From Solirubrobacteraceae bacterium (GTDB lineage Bacteria; Actinomycetota; Thermoleophilia; Solirubrobacterales; Solirubrobacteraceae), in contig JALNWQ010000010.1 of assembly GCA_023230855.1 (NCBI GenBank), forward strand, positions 62,001-126,000: a DNA stretch of 64,000 nt. The letters are read 5' to 3'. A program made the position numbers and the translations under genes. The stretch's first letter is position 1; the number at the start of each line of letters is the position of its first letter. Below are positions 56,907 to 64,000 of the stretch, piece by piece. Below the pieces are notes generated by a model. That model made no database searches. It was not told where the DNA came from and saw only the letters and a list, made by a program, of their open reading frames with translations.

Positions 56907-58430
56907 TCAGGCGCGCCCGGCCACCGGGCCCGCGTCCGCCACCCGGACCCGGGCGGGGCCGCCGGACCGGGACTGCGGCCGGTGCCGCGGCAGCAGCCAC
57001 GCGGCGACGACCGCGAGCAACGAGATCGCGGCGCTCAGCGCGAACGCCAGCGCGTAGCCGGACTCCGTCGGCAGGTCGGACGCCGGCAGCGTCGAGGCGG
57101 CGAGCACCGCGGCGGCGACCGCGGCCCCGGCGGCCGCGCCGACCTGGCGGGCCAGGGCGTTGACGCCGGTGGCGACGCCGACGTGGGTCTGCGCCACCGT
57201 GCCGACGATGACGTTCGCCAGGCCGGACATCACGAACCCGATGCCGAGCCCGAGGAGCGCCCCGGCGAGCGCGATCTGCCACGGCGCGGAGTGCGCGGCG
57301 ACGAGCACCGCGAACGCCCCGGCGATGACGACCGTCCCACCGCCCAGGACCACGCGATACCCGTGGAGGCTGCCGAGACGGGCCGCCAGCGGACCCGCGG
57401 CGATCATGACGAGCGCGTGGGGGAGGAGCAGGAGCCCGGCCTCGCTCACCGACATCCCGAACCCGTAGCCGGTCGTCGTCGGGGCGACCGCGAACTGGGG
57501 GATGAGGACGAACGCCGAGAACGTCGCCAGGCCGGTGAGGAACGCCGTGAGGTTGGCGACGCCGACGGCGCGACCGCGGAGCATCGCGACGTCGATCAGC
57601 GGGGCGGGGTGGCGGGCCTCGAACCGCAGCAGGCCGGCCAGGCCGACGACGCCGACGGCGAACGTCCCGAGCGTCACGGACGAGGTCCAGCCCCACGCGT
57701 CGCCCTGGGTGATGGCGAGCAGGACGAGGACGAGCGATCCGCTCAGCACGCCGGCCCCGATCCAGTCGACGCGGACGTCGGGTGTGGTCTCCGACCGGGG
57801 GACGAGGCGGTGCACGGCCAGCGCGGCGGGGAGCGCGACGAGGCCGGACCAGAAGATGAGCGACGGGTCGAGGTGGTCGACGATGACGCCGGACAGCGGC
57901 AGGCCGATCGCCCCGCCGATGCCGAAGACGCCGCTGATCGCGCCGATCGTGCCGGGGACGCGCCGGGCGTGGAGGACGTCGCGGGCGATGCCGAACGCGA
58001 GCGGGAACACGCCGCCGCCGACGCCGGACACCACCCGCCCGACGATCATGAGGGCGATGCCGTCGGCCAGGGCGGACACGACCGATCCGATCGCGAACAC
58101 GACGAGGGTGACGACGAGGACCCGCCGCTTGCCGTACAGGTCGCCCAACCGCCCGATGATCGGCGTCGCCACGCAGCTGCTGACGAGGAACCCGGTGAGG
58201 AGCCACGACGCGGTGGCCGTGCTCGCCCCGGTCGCGTCGGTGAGCGCCGCGAACGCCGGGATGATGAGCGTCTGCGCCAGCGAGTAGGTCAGCGCCGCCA
58301 GGACGAGGACGGCGACGACGGCGCGTTGGCGGTGGGCGGAGAGCGGGGCGGGCACGGCGAGCGAGGGGAGGGCCCGCGCCGGGCGTCGGCGGGCGGTCGG
58401 CCACGGCGCGCGAAGCATGCGGAACGGCAT
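56907..58430 (-). CDS. Major facilitator superfamily transporter, DHA2/EmrB-like
   Basis: A 507-residue exporter with about 14 membrane helices. The MFS motif A is 'GRLGDLYGKRRVLVVTLVVF', and the antiporter motif C region is 'GVFGIGGAIGLPLSGVIVDH'. N-terminal 'QTLIIPAFAALTDATGASTA' fits DHA2 drug exporters. The start at 58430 has an alternative Met four codons later. It is divergent from a TetR gene 67 bp away, with a palindrome between, the standard layout for an inducible efflux pump. Confidence 0.9.
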   Translation of the reverse strand: MPFRMLRAPWPTARRRPARALPSLAVPAPLSAHRQRAVVAVLVLAALTYSLAQTLIIPAFAALTDATGASTATASWLLTGFLVSSCVATPIIGRLGDLYGKRRVLVVTLVVFAIGSVVSALADGIALMIVGRVVSGVGGGVFPLAFGIARDVLHARRVPGTIGAISGVFGIGGAIGLPLSGVIVDHLDPSLIFWSGLVALPAALAVHRLVPRSETTPDVRVDWIGAGVLSGSLVLVLLAITQGDAWGWTSSVTLGTFAVGVVGLAGLLRFEARHPAPLIDVAMLRGRAVGVANLTAFLTGLATFSAFVLIPQFAVAPTTTGYGFGMSVSEAGLLLLPHALVMIAAGPLAARLGSLHGYRVVLGGGTVVIAGAFAVLVAAHSAPWQIALAGALLGLGIGFVMSGLANVIVGTVAQTHVGVATGVNALARQVGAAAGAAVAAAVLAASTLPASDLPTESGYALAFALSAAISLLAVVAAWLLPRHRPQSRSGGPARVRVADAGPVAGRA

Positions 58431-58452
58431 GCTCCGCTTACGGTAGCAGATA

Positions 58453-58469
58453 CGGAGCGGATCGCTCCG
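58453..58469. promoter_or_regulatory. Operator between MFS exporter and TetR genes
   Basis: CGGAGCG (58453-58459), a GAT centre and CGCTCCG (58463-58469) form a perfect 17-bp palindrome. A further GCTCCG/CGGAGC pair spans 58431-58458. Binding would cover the -35 region of tetR and the upstream promoter of the exporter. Confidence 0.7.
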
Positions 58470-58485
58470 CTTGGCGCGGGGGCGC

Positions 58486-58491
58486 TACGAT
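58486..58491 (+). promoter_or_regulatory. Leaderless promoter -10 of the tetR gene
   Basis: TACGAT lies exactly 6 nt before the ATG at 58498; this decides the start over a GTG-like start at 58471, which would lie upstream of the promoter. Confidence 0.6.
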
Positions 58492-58497
58492 CGACGC

Positions 58498-59133
58498 ATG
58501 ACGGTGGTCGAGGCCGACTCCGGCGGACGCTTGCGCGCCGACGCCGAGCGCAACCGCGCCCGCGTGCTCGACGCCGCCCAGGTCGTCTTCGGGCGGGACG
58601 GCCCGTCGGTCGGGGTCGACGCGATCGCCTGCGAGGCCGGGGTGGGCGTGGGCACGGTCTACCGCCGGTTCCCGACGAAGCAGGACCTGCTCCGCGCGGT
58701 CATCGAGCGCCTCGGCGACCAGATCGTCGAGGAGGTCGCCGCCACCGCCACGGACGCGCCGCCCGGCGAGCGGTTCGACGCGGTGTTCTCGACGCTCGCG
58801 GTCCGCTACGCGGGGTCGCGGGCGCTGGTCGACGCGGTGAACGCCGACGAGGCGGGCGCCGAGGAGATCCCGGTCTTCCGGGCCCGGGTCGAGCGGGCGC
58901 TGCGGCCGGTGGTCGAGGCGGCCCAGGGCGCGGGGGCGGTGCGGCGCGACGTCCGGGCGACCGACGTCATCGGCCTGGCCGGCGCCACGTCGCTGCTGGC
59001 CCCGCCACACGTCACGGGGGACGCCGGGCTGTGGCTCCGCGCCCGGTCGGTGGTCCTCGACGGGCTGCGGCCCGACGCGGCGACGCCGTTCCCGGACGAC
59101 GCCGGTCCGGCCGGACCGGACGCGGCGCGGTAG
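58498..59133 (+). CDS. TetR-family regulator of the adjacent MFS exporter
   Basis: A 211-residue repressor. The HTH is 'NRARVLDAAQVVFGRDGPSV', 'GVDAIACEAGVGVGTVYRRF', 'PTKQDLLRAVIERLGDQI'. The ligand domain contains 'AGATSLLAPPHVTGD' and an acidic tail. Divergent orientation and the shared palindromic operator make control of the exporter and of itself very likely. Confidence 0.9.
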   Translation: MTVVEADSGGRLRADAERNRARVLDAAQVVFGRDGPSVGVDAIACEAGVGVGTVYRRFPTKQDLLRAVIERLGDQIVEEVAATATDAPPGERFDAVFSTLAVRYAGSRALVDAVNADEAGAEEIPVFRARVERALRPVVEAAQGAGAVRRDVRATDVIGLAGATSLLAPPHVTGDAGLWLRARSVVLDGLRPDAATPFPDDAGPAGPDAAR

Positions 59134-59164
59134 GCCGCGCGGGCGGGGAGCCCCGCTCGTCCGA

Positions 59165-60028
59165 TCAGGCCAGCAGCGACGAGGGGATCCCGCCGATGCC
59201 CAGGAGGCCCGGGCCGACGTGGGCGCCGATCACCGGGCCGACCTCGCTGACGAAGAGCGGGTCGGTGCCGATGACGTCGCGCGCCGCGGTGGCGAGCCGG
59301 TCGGCCTCGGCGGGGGCCTGGATGTGCTGGACGCACCACGCGTCCGACCCGGACGCGCGTAGCTCCTCGGCGACCTGCACCATCCGCTCGAACGACCGCT
59401 TCGACGTGCGGACCCGCTCGATCGGTGTGATCTCGCCGTCGAGGGTGAGGATCGGCTTGATCCTCAGCGCGCCGCCGACCCACGCCTGGGCGGTGCCGAT
59501 GCGGCCGCCGCGGCGCAGGAACTCCAGGGTGTCGACGGCGAAGATGAACCGGCGCAGCAGCGCGTCGCGGGCCGCCTCGGCCCGGGCGACGACGTCGTCG
59601 ACGGACCCGCCCGCCCGCGCGGCGGCCGCGGCGGCGAGGACGACGAGGCCGAGGGCGCCGCACGCCATCCGCGAGTCGACGACGTCGACCCGTCGGCCGG
59701 TGTCGCCGGCGGCGATCGTGGCCGCCTGGCGCGCCGACTCGACGGTGCCGGAGATGCCACCCGCCAGGTGGATCGACACGACGTCGCTCCCGGCGGCGAC
59801 GAGCGGCTCGTACGCCTCGAGGAAGTCGCCGACCGACGGTTGCGACGTCGACGGCAGGCTCGACGCGTCGCGCAGGGACGCGTAGAACGCGTCGAGGTCG
59901 GCGATCGCGCTCTCGCGCGTCGACGCGCCGTCCCGGGTGGTGTACAGGCTGACCTGGCCGACGCCGCGGTCGGCGAGCAGCCCGGCGGGCAGGTACTGGG
60001 TGGTGTCGGTGACGACCGCGACCGGCAT
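59165..60028 (-). CDS. DegV-family fatty-acid-binding protein
   Basis: A 287-residue DegV protein. 'VAVVTDTTQYLPAGLLADRG' and 'TSQPSVGDFLEAYEPLVAAG' form the lipid headgroup site of the N domain, and 'VVSIHLAGGISGTVESARQA' is the conserved SGT motif. 'GALGLVVLAAAAAARAG' and 'TLEFLRRGGRIGTAQAWVGG' belong to the C domain. In Firmicutes, relatives (FakB) present fatty acids to the kinase FakA; no FakA is adjacent. TAGGGT lies 6 nt before the ATG. Confidence 0.9.
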   Translation of the reverse strand: MPVAVVTDTTQYLPAGLLADRGVGQVSLYTTRDGASTRESAIADLDAFYASLRDASSLPSTSQPSVGDFLEAYEPLVAAGSDVVSIHLAGGISGTVESARQAATIAAGDTGRRVDVVDSRMACGALGLVVLAAAAAARAGGSVDDVVARAEAARDALLRRFIFAVDTLEFLRRGGRIGTAQAWVGGALRIKPILTLDGEITPIERVRTSKRSFERMVQVAEELRASGSDAWCVQHIQAPAEADRLATAARDVIGTDPLFVSEVGPVIGAHVGPGLLGIGGIPSSLLA

Positions 60029-60034
60029 GGGCGC

Positions 60035-60040
60035 ACCCTA
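60035..60040 (-). promoter_or_regulatory. Leaderless promoter -10 of degV-family gene
   Basis: On the minus strand TAGGGT lies 6 nt before the ATG at 60028. Its TAG is also the stop codon of the upstream peptidase gene. Confidence 0.6.
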
Positions 60041-62287
60041 TCCGGGTGGGGTGAGCAGCAGCGCGGCCAGCACGGCCTCGCCGCCGGGCGCGAACCCCCG
60101 GAACGTCGGCGAGAAGCCGACGCTCACGACCTCGCCCGCGCCGACGCGCTCGCGGACGACGAGCGGGCGGTCGCCCGCCCGCAGCGACGTCGTGGCGCCG
60201 GCGGGGGCGAGGAGCCGCCGCTCGCCCGCCACGACGACGTCGACCACGGGACCGGTCAGCGTGACGACGTCGGCGCCGGCCGTCGCCCGCAGGTGCGCCG
60301 GGGCGTCCGGGCCCCGGGCCGTGGTGACCCCGGTCAGCCCGGCGCGCGACGCGGCGTCGACGGCGTCGCCGAGGAGCACGATCGATCCGCCGCCCGCCGC
60401 GAACGCCCGCAGCGCGGCGATCCCCGTGCCACCGAGGACGCCGAACGGTGGGGCGGCGGGGCCCAGCACCACGTGCGTCGTGCCGGGCGCGACCGGCACG
60501 GCCCCGTCGACGACGTCGACCGGCGTGCCGGCCCGCCGGAGCCACCAGGTGATCCAGCCGGAGCGACGCTCGGGCCCCGGGAGGGACGAGGGCGGCCCGG
60601 TGAGCGGCGGCGTCGGGTCCCGCAGCACGGCGATCCGCGGCGAGCGCAACGCGACGGCGTCGTCCGGCGGACCGGTCGGCTCGCGTCGCGGGCGCACCCC
60701 GGCGGCCGCCATGGCGCCGCCGGTGGCCGCGTCGGCGTGGAGCCACAGCCGCCCGTCGGGCGCGACCCGCACCGGGGAGGCGACGGTGCGCGACGCCATC
60801 GCGACGCGCAGCGCCCCGGCGTCGCCGGCCGGGAACGACGTCACGGCGCCGGCCGGCACGACCGTCGGCGTCGTGGTGGAGACGGGGCGCGTCCGCTCGC
60901 GGGGGAGCGGACGCGCGAGCGGGACGACCTCGAGCGACGCCAGGCGCGGCAGCGACCAGGGATCCGCGCCCGCCGGGTCGGCCGCGGCGTCGTCGGCCAG
61001 GAGCACGGAGAGCCACGCGGCCCGTGGCTGGTCGGCGTCGATGACCGTCGACCCGGCGGGCAGGCGGACCCGCGGCCCCCGTCGGCCGGGGTCGGCGGCA
61101 TCCACGGCGCGCACGCGCGTGGCGCGCCGCAGCTCGGCGACCAGGACGCCCCGCCGGCGCAGCGATGCGGCCAGGGCGATCCGGTCGGCGTCCCGCGCGC
61201 CGGCCGGCAGCGCCCAGCCCGCGACCGCGACGCGCCGGGAGCGCTGGGCGCGGACCGCGCGACCGACCCGGTCGGCGTGGTCGGCGACGGCGCCCAGGAC
61301 CGCGCGGGCGGCGGCGGCGTGTCGCGCCACCCGCACCGCGAACGGCGCGTCCGATCCCTGCTCCAACGTCATCGTGGCGGCCCCGAACGCCAGGCCGAGA
61401 GCGCTGTCGGCGTAGCCCGGGTACAGCAGGTCGTAGCCGCGGTGGGCGGGTCGGACCGCGTCGGGCCCCAACCGGCCGAGCGCACGGTCGACCGCCGGGG
61501 CGATGACCCGGTCGGCGACGCGTCGCGCCGGACCGCCGAGCGCCGGCAGCACCGGCGGCGCGTACGGCGGGGTGAAGTACCCGGTCCCGGACTGCTCGTG
61601 GAGGTCGGCGAGGACGGTCGGCGGCAGCCGCCGTAGCGCGCCCCACCAGGCGGCGGTCTCGGGCTGCGTCGTCGTCGACCAGTCGCGGTTGAGGTCGAAT
61701 CCCGCGGCGTTCGTGCGGGTGCCGCGCGCCGCGCCGTCCGGGTTGAGGTCGGGGACGACGACGGTGACGACCCGGTCGAGGACGCGCCGGCCCGCGCAGC
61801 TCTCGTCGGCGGCGAGCGCGGCGACCGTCGTCAGCAGCGCCGGGGTTCCCGACGGCTCGTTGGCGTGCACCGCCCCGGTGAGCCACGCGGTCACCGGGCC
61901 GTCGGGCCGCGCCCGGCCCTGCGCGGACGGCCGTCGGGCGGCGTCGCGGCGCCCCGCGGCCAGGTCGCGGTCCCCGATCGCACGGGGATCGCCGACGACG
62001 ACGTAGCGCAGCGGCCGTCCCTCGGGGGTGCGTCCGGCGACGAAGGTCCGGATCCGAGGCGACAGGGCGTCGAGCGCCCGTAGGGCCGCGTCGGTGGCGG
62101 CCGGTGACGCGGGCCCGGCCGCGAGCGGGGCCACGAGGCCCCGCGCGATGCCGGAGGGCGACCCGCCGGGAACGTCCGGGCACCGCTCTCCCGCGGCGGC
62201 CCACGCCGTGCCGGGCGCCGCGAGCAGGGCGGCGCCGAGCGCGATCGCGCCCGCGAGGACCCGGCGGCTCGCGGACCGGGACGGCAC
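60038..62287 (-). CDS. Secreted M14-family zinc carboxypeptidase
   Basis: A 749-residue exported protein. The signal peptide occupies residues ~1-31, with a likely AWA/AAG cleavage. The M14 zinc site is His and Glu in 'LTGAVHANEPSGTPALL', with His in 'TVLADLHEQSGTGYFTPP'. 'DLNRDWSTTTQPETAAWWG' and the catalytic Glu in 'ATMTLEQGSDAPFAVRV' are present. Residues ~350-749 are long Ala/Arg/Pro-rich regions with beta-sandwich-like and glutamine-amidotransferase-like segments ('FAAGGGSIVLLGDAVDAASR') of unknown use. Substrate probably extracellular protein or peptidoglycan peptide. Confidence 0.85.
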   Translation of the reverse strand: MPSRSASRRVLAGAIALGAALLAAPGTAWAAAGERCPDVPGGSPSGIARGLVAPLAAGPASPAATDAALRALDALSPRIRTFVAGRTPEGRPLRYVVVGDPRAIGDRDLAAGRRDAARRPSAQGRARPDGPVTAWLTGAVHANEPSGTPALLTTVAALAADESCAGRRVLDRVVTVVVPDLNPDGAARGTRTNAAGFDLNRDWSTTTQPETAAWWGALRRLPPTVLADLHEQSGTGYFTPPYAPPVLPALGGPARRVADRVIAPAVDRALGRLGPDAVRPAHRGYDLLYPGYADSALGLAFGAATMTLEQGSDAPFAVRVARHAAAARAVLGAVADHADRVGRAVRAQRSRRVAVAGWALPAGARDADRIALAASLRRRGVLVAELRRATRVRAVDAADPGRRGPRVRLPAGSTVIDADQPRAAWLSVLLADDAAADPAGADPWSLPRLASLEVVPLARPLPRERTRPVSTTTPTVVPAGAVTSFPAGDAGALRVAMASRTVASPVRVAPDGRLWLHADAATGGAMAAAGVRPRREPTGPPDDAVALRSPRIAVLRDPTPPLTGPPSSLPGPERRSGWITWWLRRAGTPVDVVDGAVPVAPGTTHVVLGPAAPPFGVLGGTGIAALRAFAAGGGSIVLLGDAVDAASRAGLTGVTTARGPDAPAHLRATAGADVVTLTGPVVDVVVAGERRLLAPAGATTSLRAGDRPLVVRERVGAGEVVSVGFSPTFRGFAPGGEAVLAALLLTPPG

Positions 62288-62315
62288 GGGCGGATCGGCC
62301 GCCGGGGCGGCCCGG

Positions 62316-62732
62316 TCAGTCCTTGCCGAGGAGGTTCTCGGGCTGCAGCAGCCCGGAGTCGGCGGGCGCGTCGGCGGCCGGCGCGTCGGGCGCGTCGCCG
62401 GAGGCCTCGGCCCCGACGAGCTCCTGCAGCTCGCCGCTCTCGTACATCTCGAGGATGATGTCGCTCCCGCCGACGAGCTCGCCGCGGACGAAGAGCTGCG
62501 GGATCGTCGGCCACTGCGACAGGGCCGACAGCTCCTGGCGGATCCGGGGGTCGGGCAGGATGTCGACGCTCGCGAACGCCACGTCGAGCGCCTGGAGCAC
62601 CCCGACGGCGCGCGAGGAGAAGCCGCACGCCGGCACCTCCGGCGTGCCCTTCATGAACAGGATGATGTCGTTCTCCCCGATCGCCTGGGCGATCGCGTCG
62701 CGCAGCGGGTTCTCGGTCTGCTGCTCGCTCAT
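62316..62732 (-). CDS. grxD: Monothiol CGFS glutaredoxin (Grx4 family)
   Basis: A 138-residue protein. 'DIILFMKGTPEVPACGFSSR' contains the CGFS active site that holds a [2Fe-2S] cluster with glutathione (or another thiol), followed by 'WPTIPQLFVRGELVGGSDII'. A C-terminal extension of ~30 residues is Ala/Asp/Pro-rich. Adjacent bolA is the usual partner in Fe-S cluster trafficking. Most actinobacteria lack glutathione, so the cluster thiol is an open question here. Confidence 0.92.
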   Translation of the reverse strand: MSEQQTENPLRDAIAQAIGENDIILFMKGTPEVPACGFSSRAVGVLQALDVAFASVDILPDPRIRQELSALSQWPTIPQLFVRGELVGGSDIILEMYESGELQELVGAEASGDAPDAPAADAPADSGLLQPENLLGKD

Positions 62733-62740
62733 GGGACTCC

Positions 62741-62965
62741 TCAGGACGGGGTCTTGGTCTTCAGGCTCAACGCATGGATCTCGCCGCCGAGCTGGCCGGC
62801 GAAGATGTCCATCACCATGCGGTGCTGCTCGATGCGGGAGCGGCCGGCGAACGCCGCCGACGTGACGACGGCCTCGAAGTGCACGCCGTCCGGTCCCGAC
62901 ACCTCGGCGGTCGACCCGGGAAGGGCCGCCTCGATCCGCTGCTTGAGCTCGTCGGCGGAGGGCAT
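62741..62965 (-). CDS. bolA: BolA-family protein
   Basis: A 74-residue BolA/IbaG-like protein. 'ELKQRIEAALPGSTAEVSGP', 'VHFEAVVTSAAFAGRSRIEQ' and 'HRMVMDIFAGQLGGEIHALS' contain the conserved His residues used for cluster binding with glutaredoxin. The stop lies 8 bp before the glutaredoxin ATG, which indicates an operon. TACCCT 7 nt upstream of the ATG suggests a leaderless transcript. Confidence 0.93.
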   Translation of the reverse strand: MPSADELKQRIEAALPGSTAEVSGPDGVHFEAVVTSAAFAGRSRIEQHRMVMDIFAGQLGGEIHALSLKTKTPS

Positions 62966-62972
62966 CGATCAC

Positions 62973-62978
62973 AGGGTA
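62973..62978 (-). promoter_or_regulatory. Leaderless promoter -10 of bolA-grx operon
   Basis: On the minus strand TACCCT lies 7 nt before the ATG at 62965. Confidence 0.55.
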
Positions 62979-63005
62979 CGCGCTTTGCCCGACGGCGCCG
63001 CGCGG

Positions 63006-64000
63006 CTACTGGATCGCGACGCCGTCGGTCGTCACCGCACCGTTCATCGTGTCCTGCAGCGACGTCCAGTCGACGTCGTTGCGGGTGCCGACGACGACGA
63101 ACCCGACCTCGCTGTCGGTCGTGAGGTGGTGGAGCTGCTCGAACACCGGCCGGCTCCCGTCGGAGATCCGGCCGCAGTTGCGCCAGCCGATACCGCGGGT
63201 GTCGCTCTGCGACGCCTGCATCCGGACCTCGCCGGACGGCGGGTTGATGCACGTGCCCCGGGTGGTGGCGGCGGTGCCGGGGGTGATCCCATCCTCGCGG
63301 CCACGGCGGTAGTACGACTCGGCGTCGGCGAAGCGCTTGAAGAGGAAGTACGTCAGCCGGGTGGCGGCGTCGGGGTTGCAGGTGATCTCCGCGTAGTAGA
63401 CCTCGGAGCCCCCGTCGTGGTTCGTGTAGGACGTGTCGCCGCAGGTCGCCGCGACCTTCTCGTTGATCGCGCGGCGGAGCGCCGCCTCGAGTCGCGGCGC
63501 GTCCGGGTCGGTCGGGTCGCCCGGCGTGCCGCCGGGGTCGGTTCCCGGCGTGCGGCCCGGGTCGGTCCCCGGGGTGCCCCCGCCGACGGTCGTCGTGACC
63601 GTCTTGCCGCCACCGCCGCCGAGAGCGAGCGCCAGGCCGCCACCGGCGAGCACGAGCACCGCGATCACGGCGCCGATGACGAGCGGGCGTCGCGAACGTG
63701 CGCCTCCTGCCCCGCCCGTCGAGGGGCTCGTGCCGCCGCCGGGCGTCGAGCGGTCGCCGCCCGCGGTCCCGCCACCCGCGCCGGGCCGACCGCCGGTCGC
63801 GAGGGCGCCCGTCGCGACCTGGCGCGTCGCGTCGGTGGCGCTCGAGGTCGATGGGCCGTCGGCGCGCGGCACGACGACCGTCGCGTCGTGGGGGCCGGAG
63901 TCGTGCTTCTCCTTGGCGTCGTCGGGCGTCGCGGTGAGCGCGGCGCGGGCGGCGACGGCGAGCTCGCCGGCGGTGGCGTAGCGGTCGGCGGGGTCGATCG
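63006..64000 (-). CDS. Serine/threonine protein kinase, C-terminal part
   Basis: The gene enters from beyond base 64000; 330 residues are visible. The first residues 'DPADRYATAGELAVAARAAL' are the typical end of a PknB-type kinase domain. A Gly/Pro/Thr-rich juxtamembrane region, one membrane helix ('PLVIGAVIAVLVLAGGGLAL') and a Gly/Pro/Thr/Asp linker follow. The outer domain of ~160 residues has four Cys (in 'ATCGDTS', 'ITCNPDA', 'GTCINPP', 'RNCGRIS') that probably pair. There are no PASTA repeats. The sensor domain is unassigned. Confidence 0.85.
   Translation of the reverse strand, partial: IDPADRYATAGELAVAARAALTATPDDAKEKHDSGPHDATVVVPRADGPSTSSATDATRQVATGALATGGRPGAGGGTAGGDRSTPGGGTSPSTGGAGGARSRRPLVIGAVIAVLVLAGGGLALALGGGGGKTVTTTVGGGTPGTDPGRTPGTDPGGTPGDPTDPDAPRLEAALRRAINEKVAATCGDTSYTNHDGGSEVYYAEITCNPDAATRLTYFLFKRFADAESYYRRGREDGITPGTAATTRGTCINPPSGEVRMQASQSDTRGIGWRNCGRISDGSRPVFEQLHHLTTDSEVGFVVVGTRNDVDWTSLQDTMNGAVTTDGVAIQ

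Overview
The window is about 75% G+C, densely coded, and rich in GTG and TTG starts. Its protein families (MerR with a C-terminal domain, MpaB-like oxygenase, DUF3618/Holin-X/DUF4235 cluster, ECF sigma factor fused to a zinc anti-sigma domain, PASTA-less Ser/Thr kinase) suit an actinomycete, most likely a Thermoleophilia/Solirubrobacterales member (Patulibacter-like). That placement is an inference from gene content; no rRNA is present to confirm it. The DNA looks chromosomal throughout. No insertion sequence, prophage or CRISPR array was seen.

Positions 1-14046 hold the S10-spc-alpha ribosomal superoperon, from the 3' end of rplD to rplQ, with secY, adk, map and rpoA in their usual places. 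Two expected genes are missing from their normal slots: infA (between map and rpmJ) and rpsD (between rpsK and rpoA). L22, S17, S3 and S5 carry long acidic or Arg/Gly-rich extensions, and L22 has a run of six Asp-His pairs. truA, surE, an AraC regulator with a divergent AhpD/CMD-family gene, and ligA follow.

Positions 19725-27500 contain a possible structured RNA with a terminator, a PBP4-type carboxypeptidase with a Pro/Thr insert, a class III nucleotide cyclase, a divergent HisC-like aminotransferase, a small membrane protein, a NIF3 protein, the sigma/anti-sigma fusion with a near-consensus promoter, and tRNA-Pro(CGG). A yybP-ykoY manganese riboswitch then precedes a TerC-family membrane protein.

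Positions 28800-49210 are mostly metabolic: glycosyltransferases, a metallo-beta-lactamase-fold hydrolase, thiolase with a tandemly duplicated 3' end, SCP2 and NUDIX proteins, exonuclease III, a crotonase, an esterase and glycerol kinase. They are followed by a lipid/ketone/aromatic catabolism group: SDR, Tat-exported intradiol dioxygenase, alpha/beta hydrolase with a Baeyer-Villiger monooxygenase, two acyl-CoA dehydrogenases and an MpaB-like oxygenase. Palindromic operators overlap the promoters of the last two units.

The most unusual region is 49263-52651. A ParA ATPase is translationally coupled to a protein with two ribbon-helix-helix-like repeats, and upstream of parA lies a 1.6-kb gene-free tract of degenerate CGTC/GGTC-type repeats. 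This resembles a type Ib partition locus with its centromere upstream of parA, but enlarged and apparently chromosomal.

Positions 52652-64000 hold MerR and FadR-like TetR regulators, a nitrilase-family hydrolase, the DUF4235-like/Holin-X/DUF3618 envelope cluster with an extra tail-anchored disordered protein, an MFS exporter with a divergent TetR, DegV, an M14 peptidase, a glutaredoxin-BolA pair and the C-terminal half of a Ser/Thr kinase.

A recurrent regulatory theme is a TANNNT hexamer placed 6-7 nt before the start codon at about 14 genes on both strands, which implies widespread leaderless transcription.
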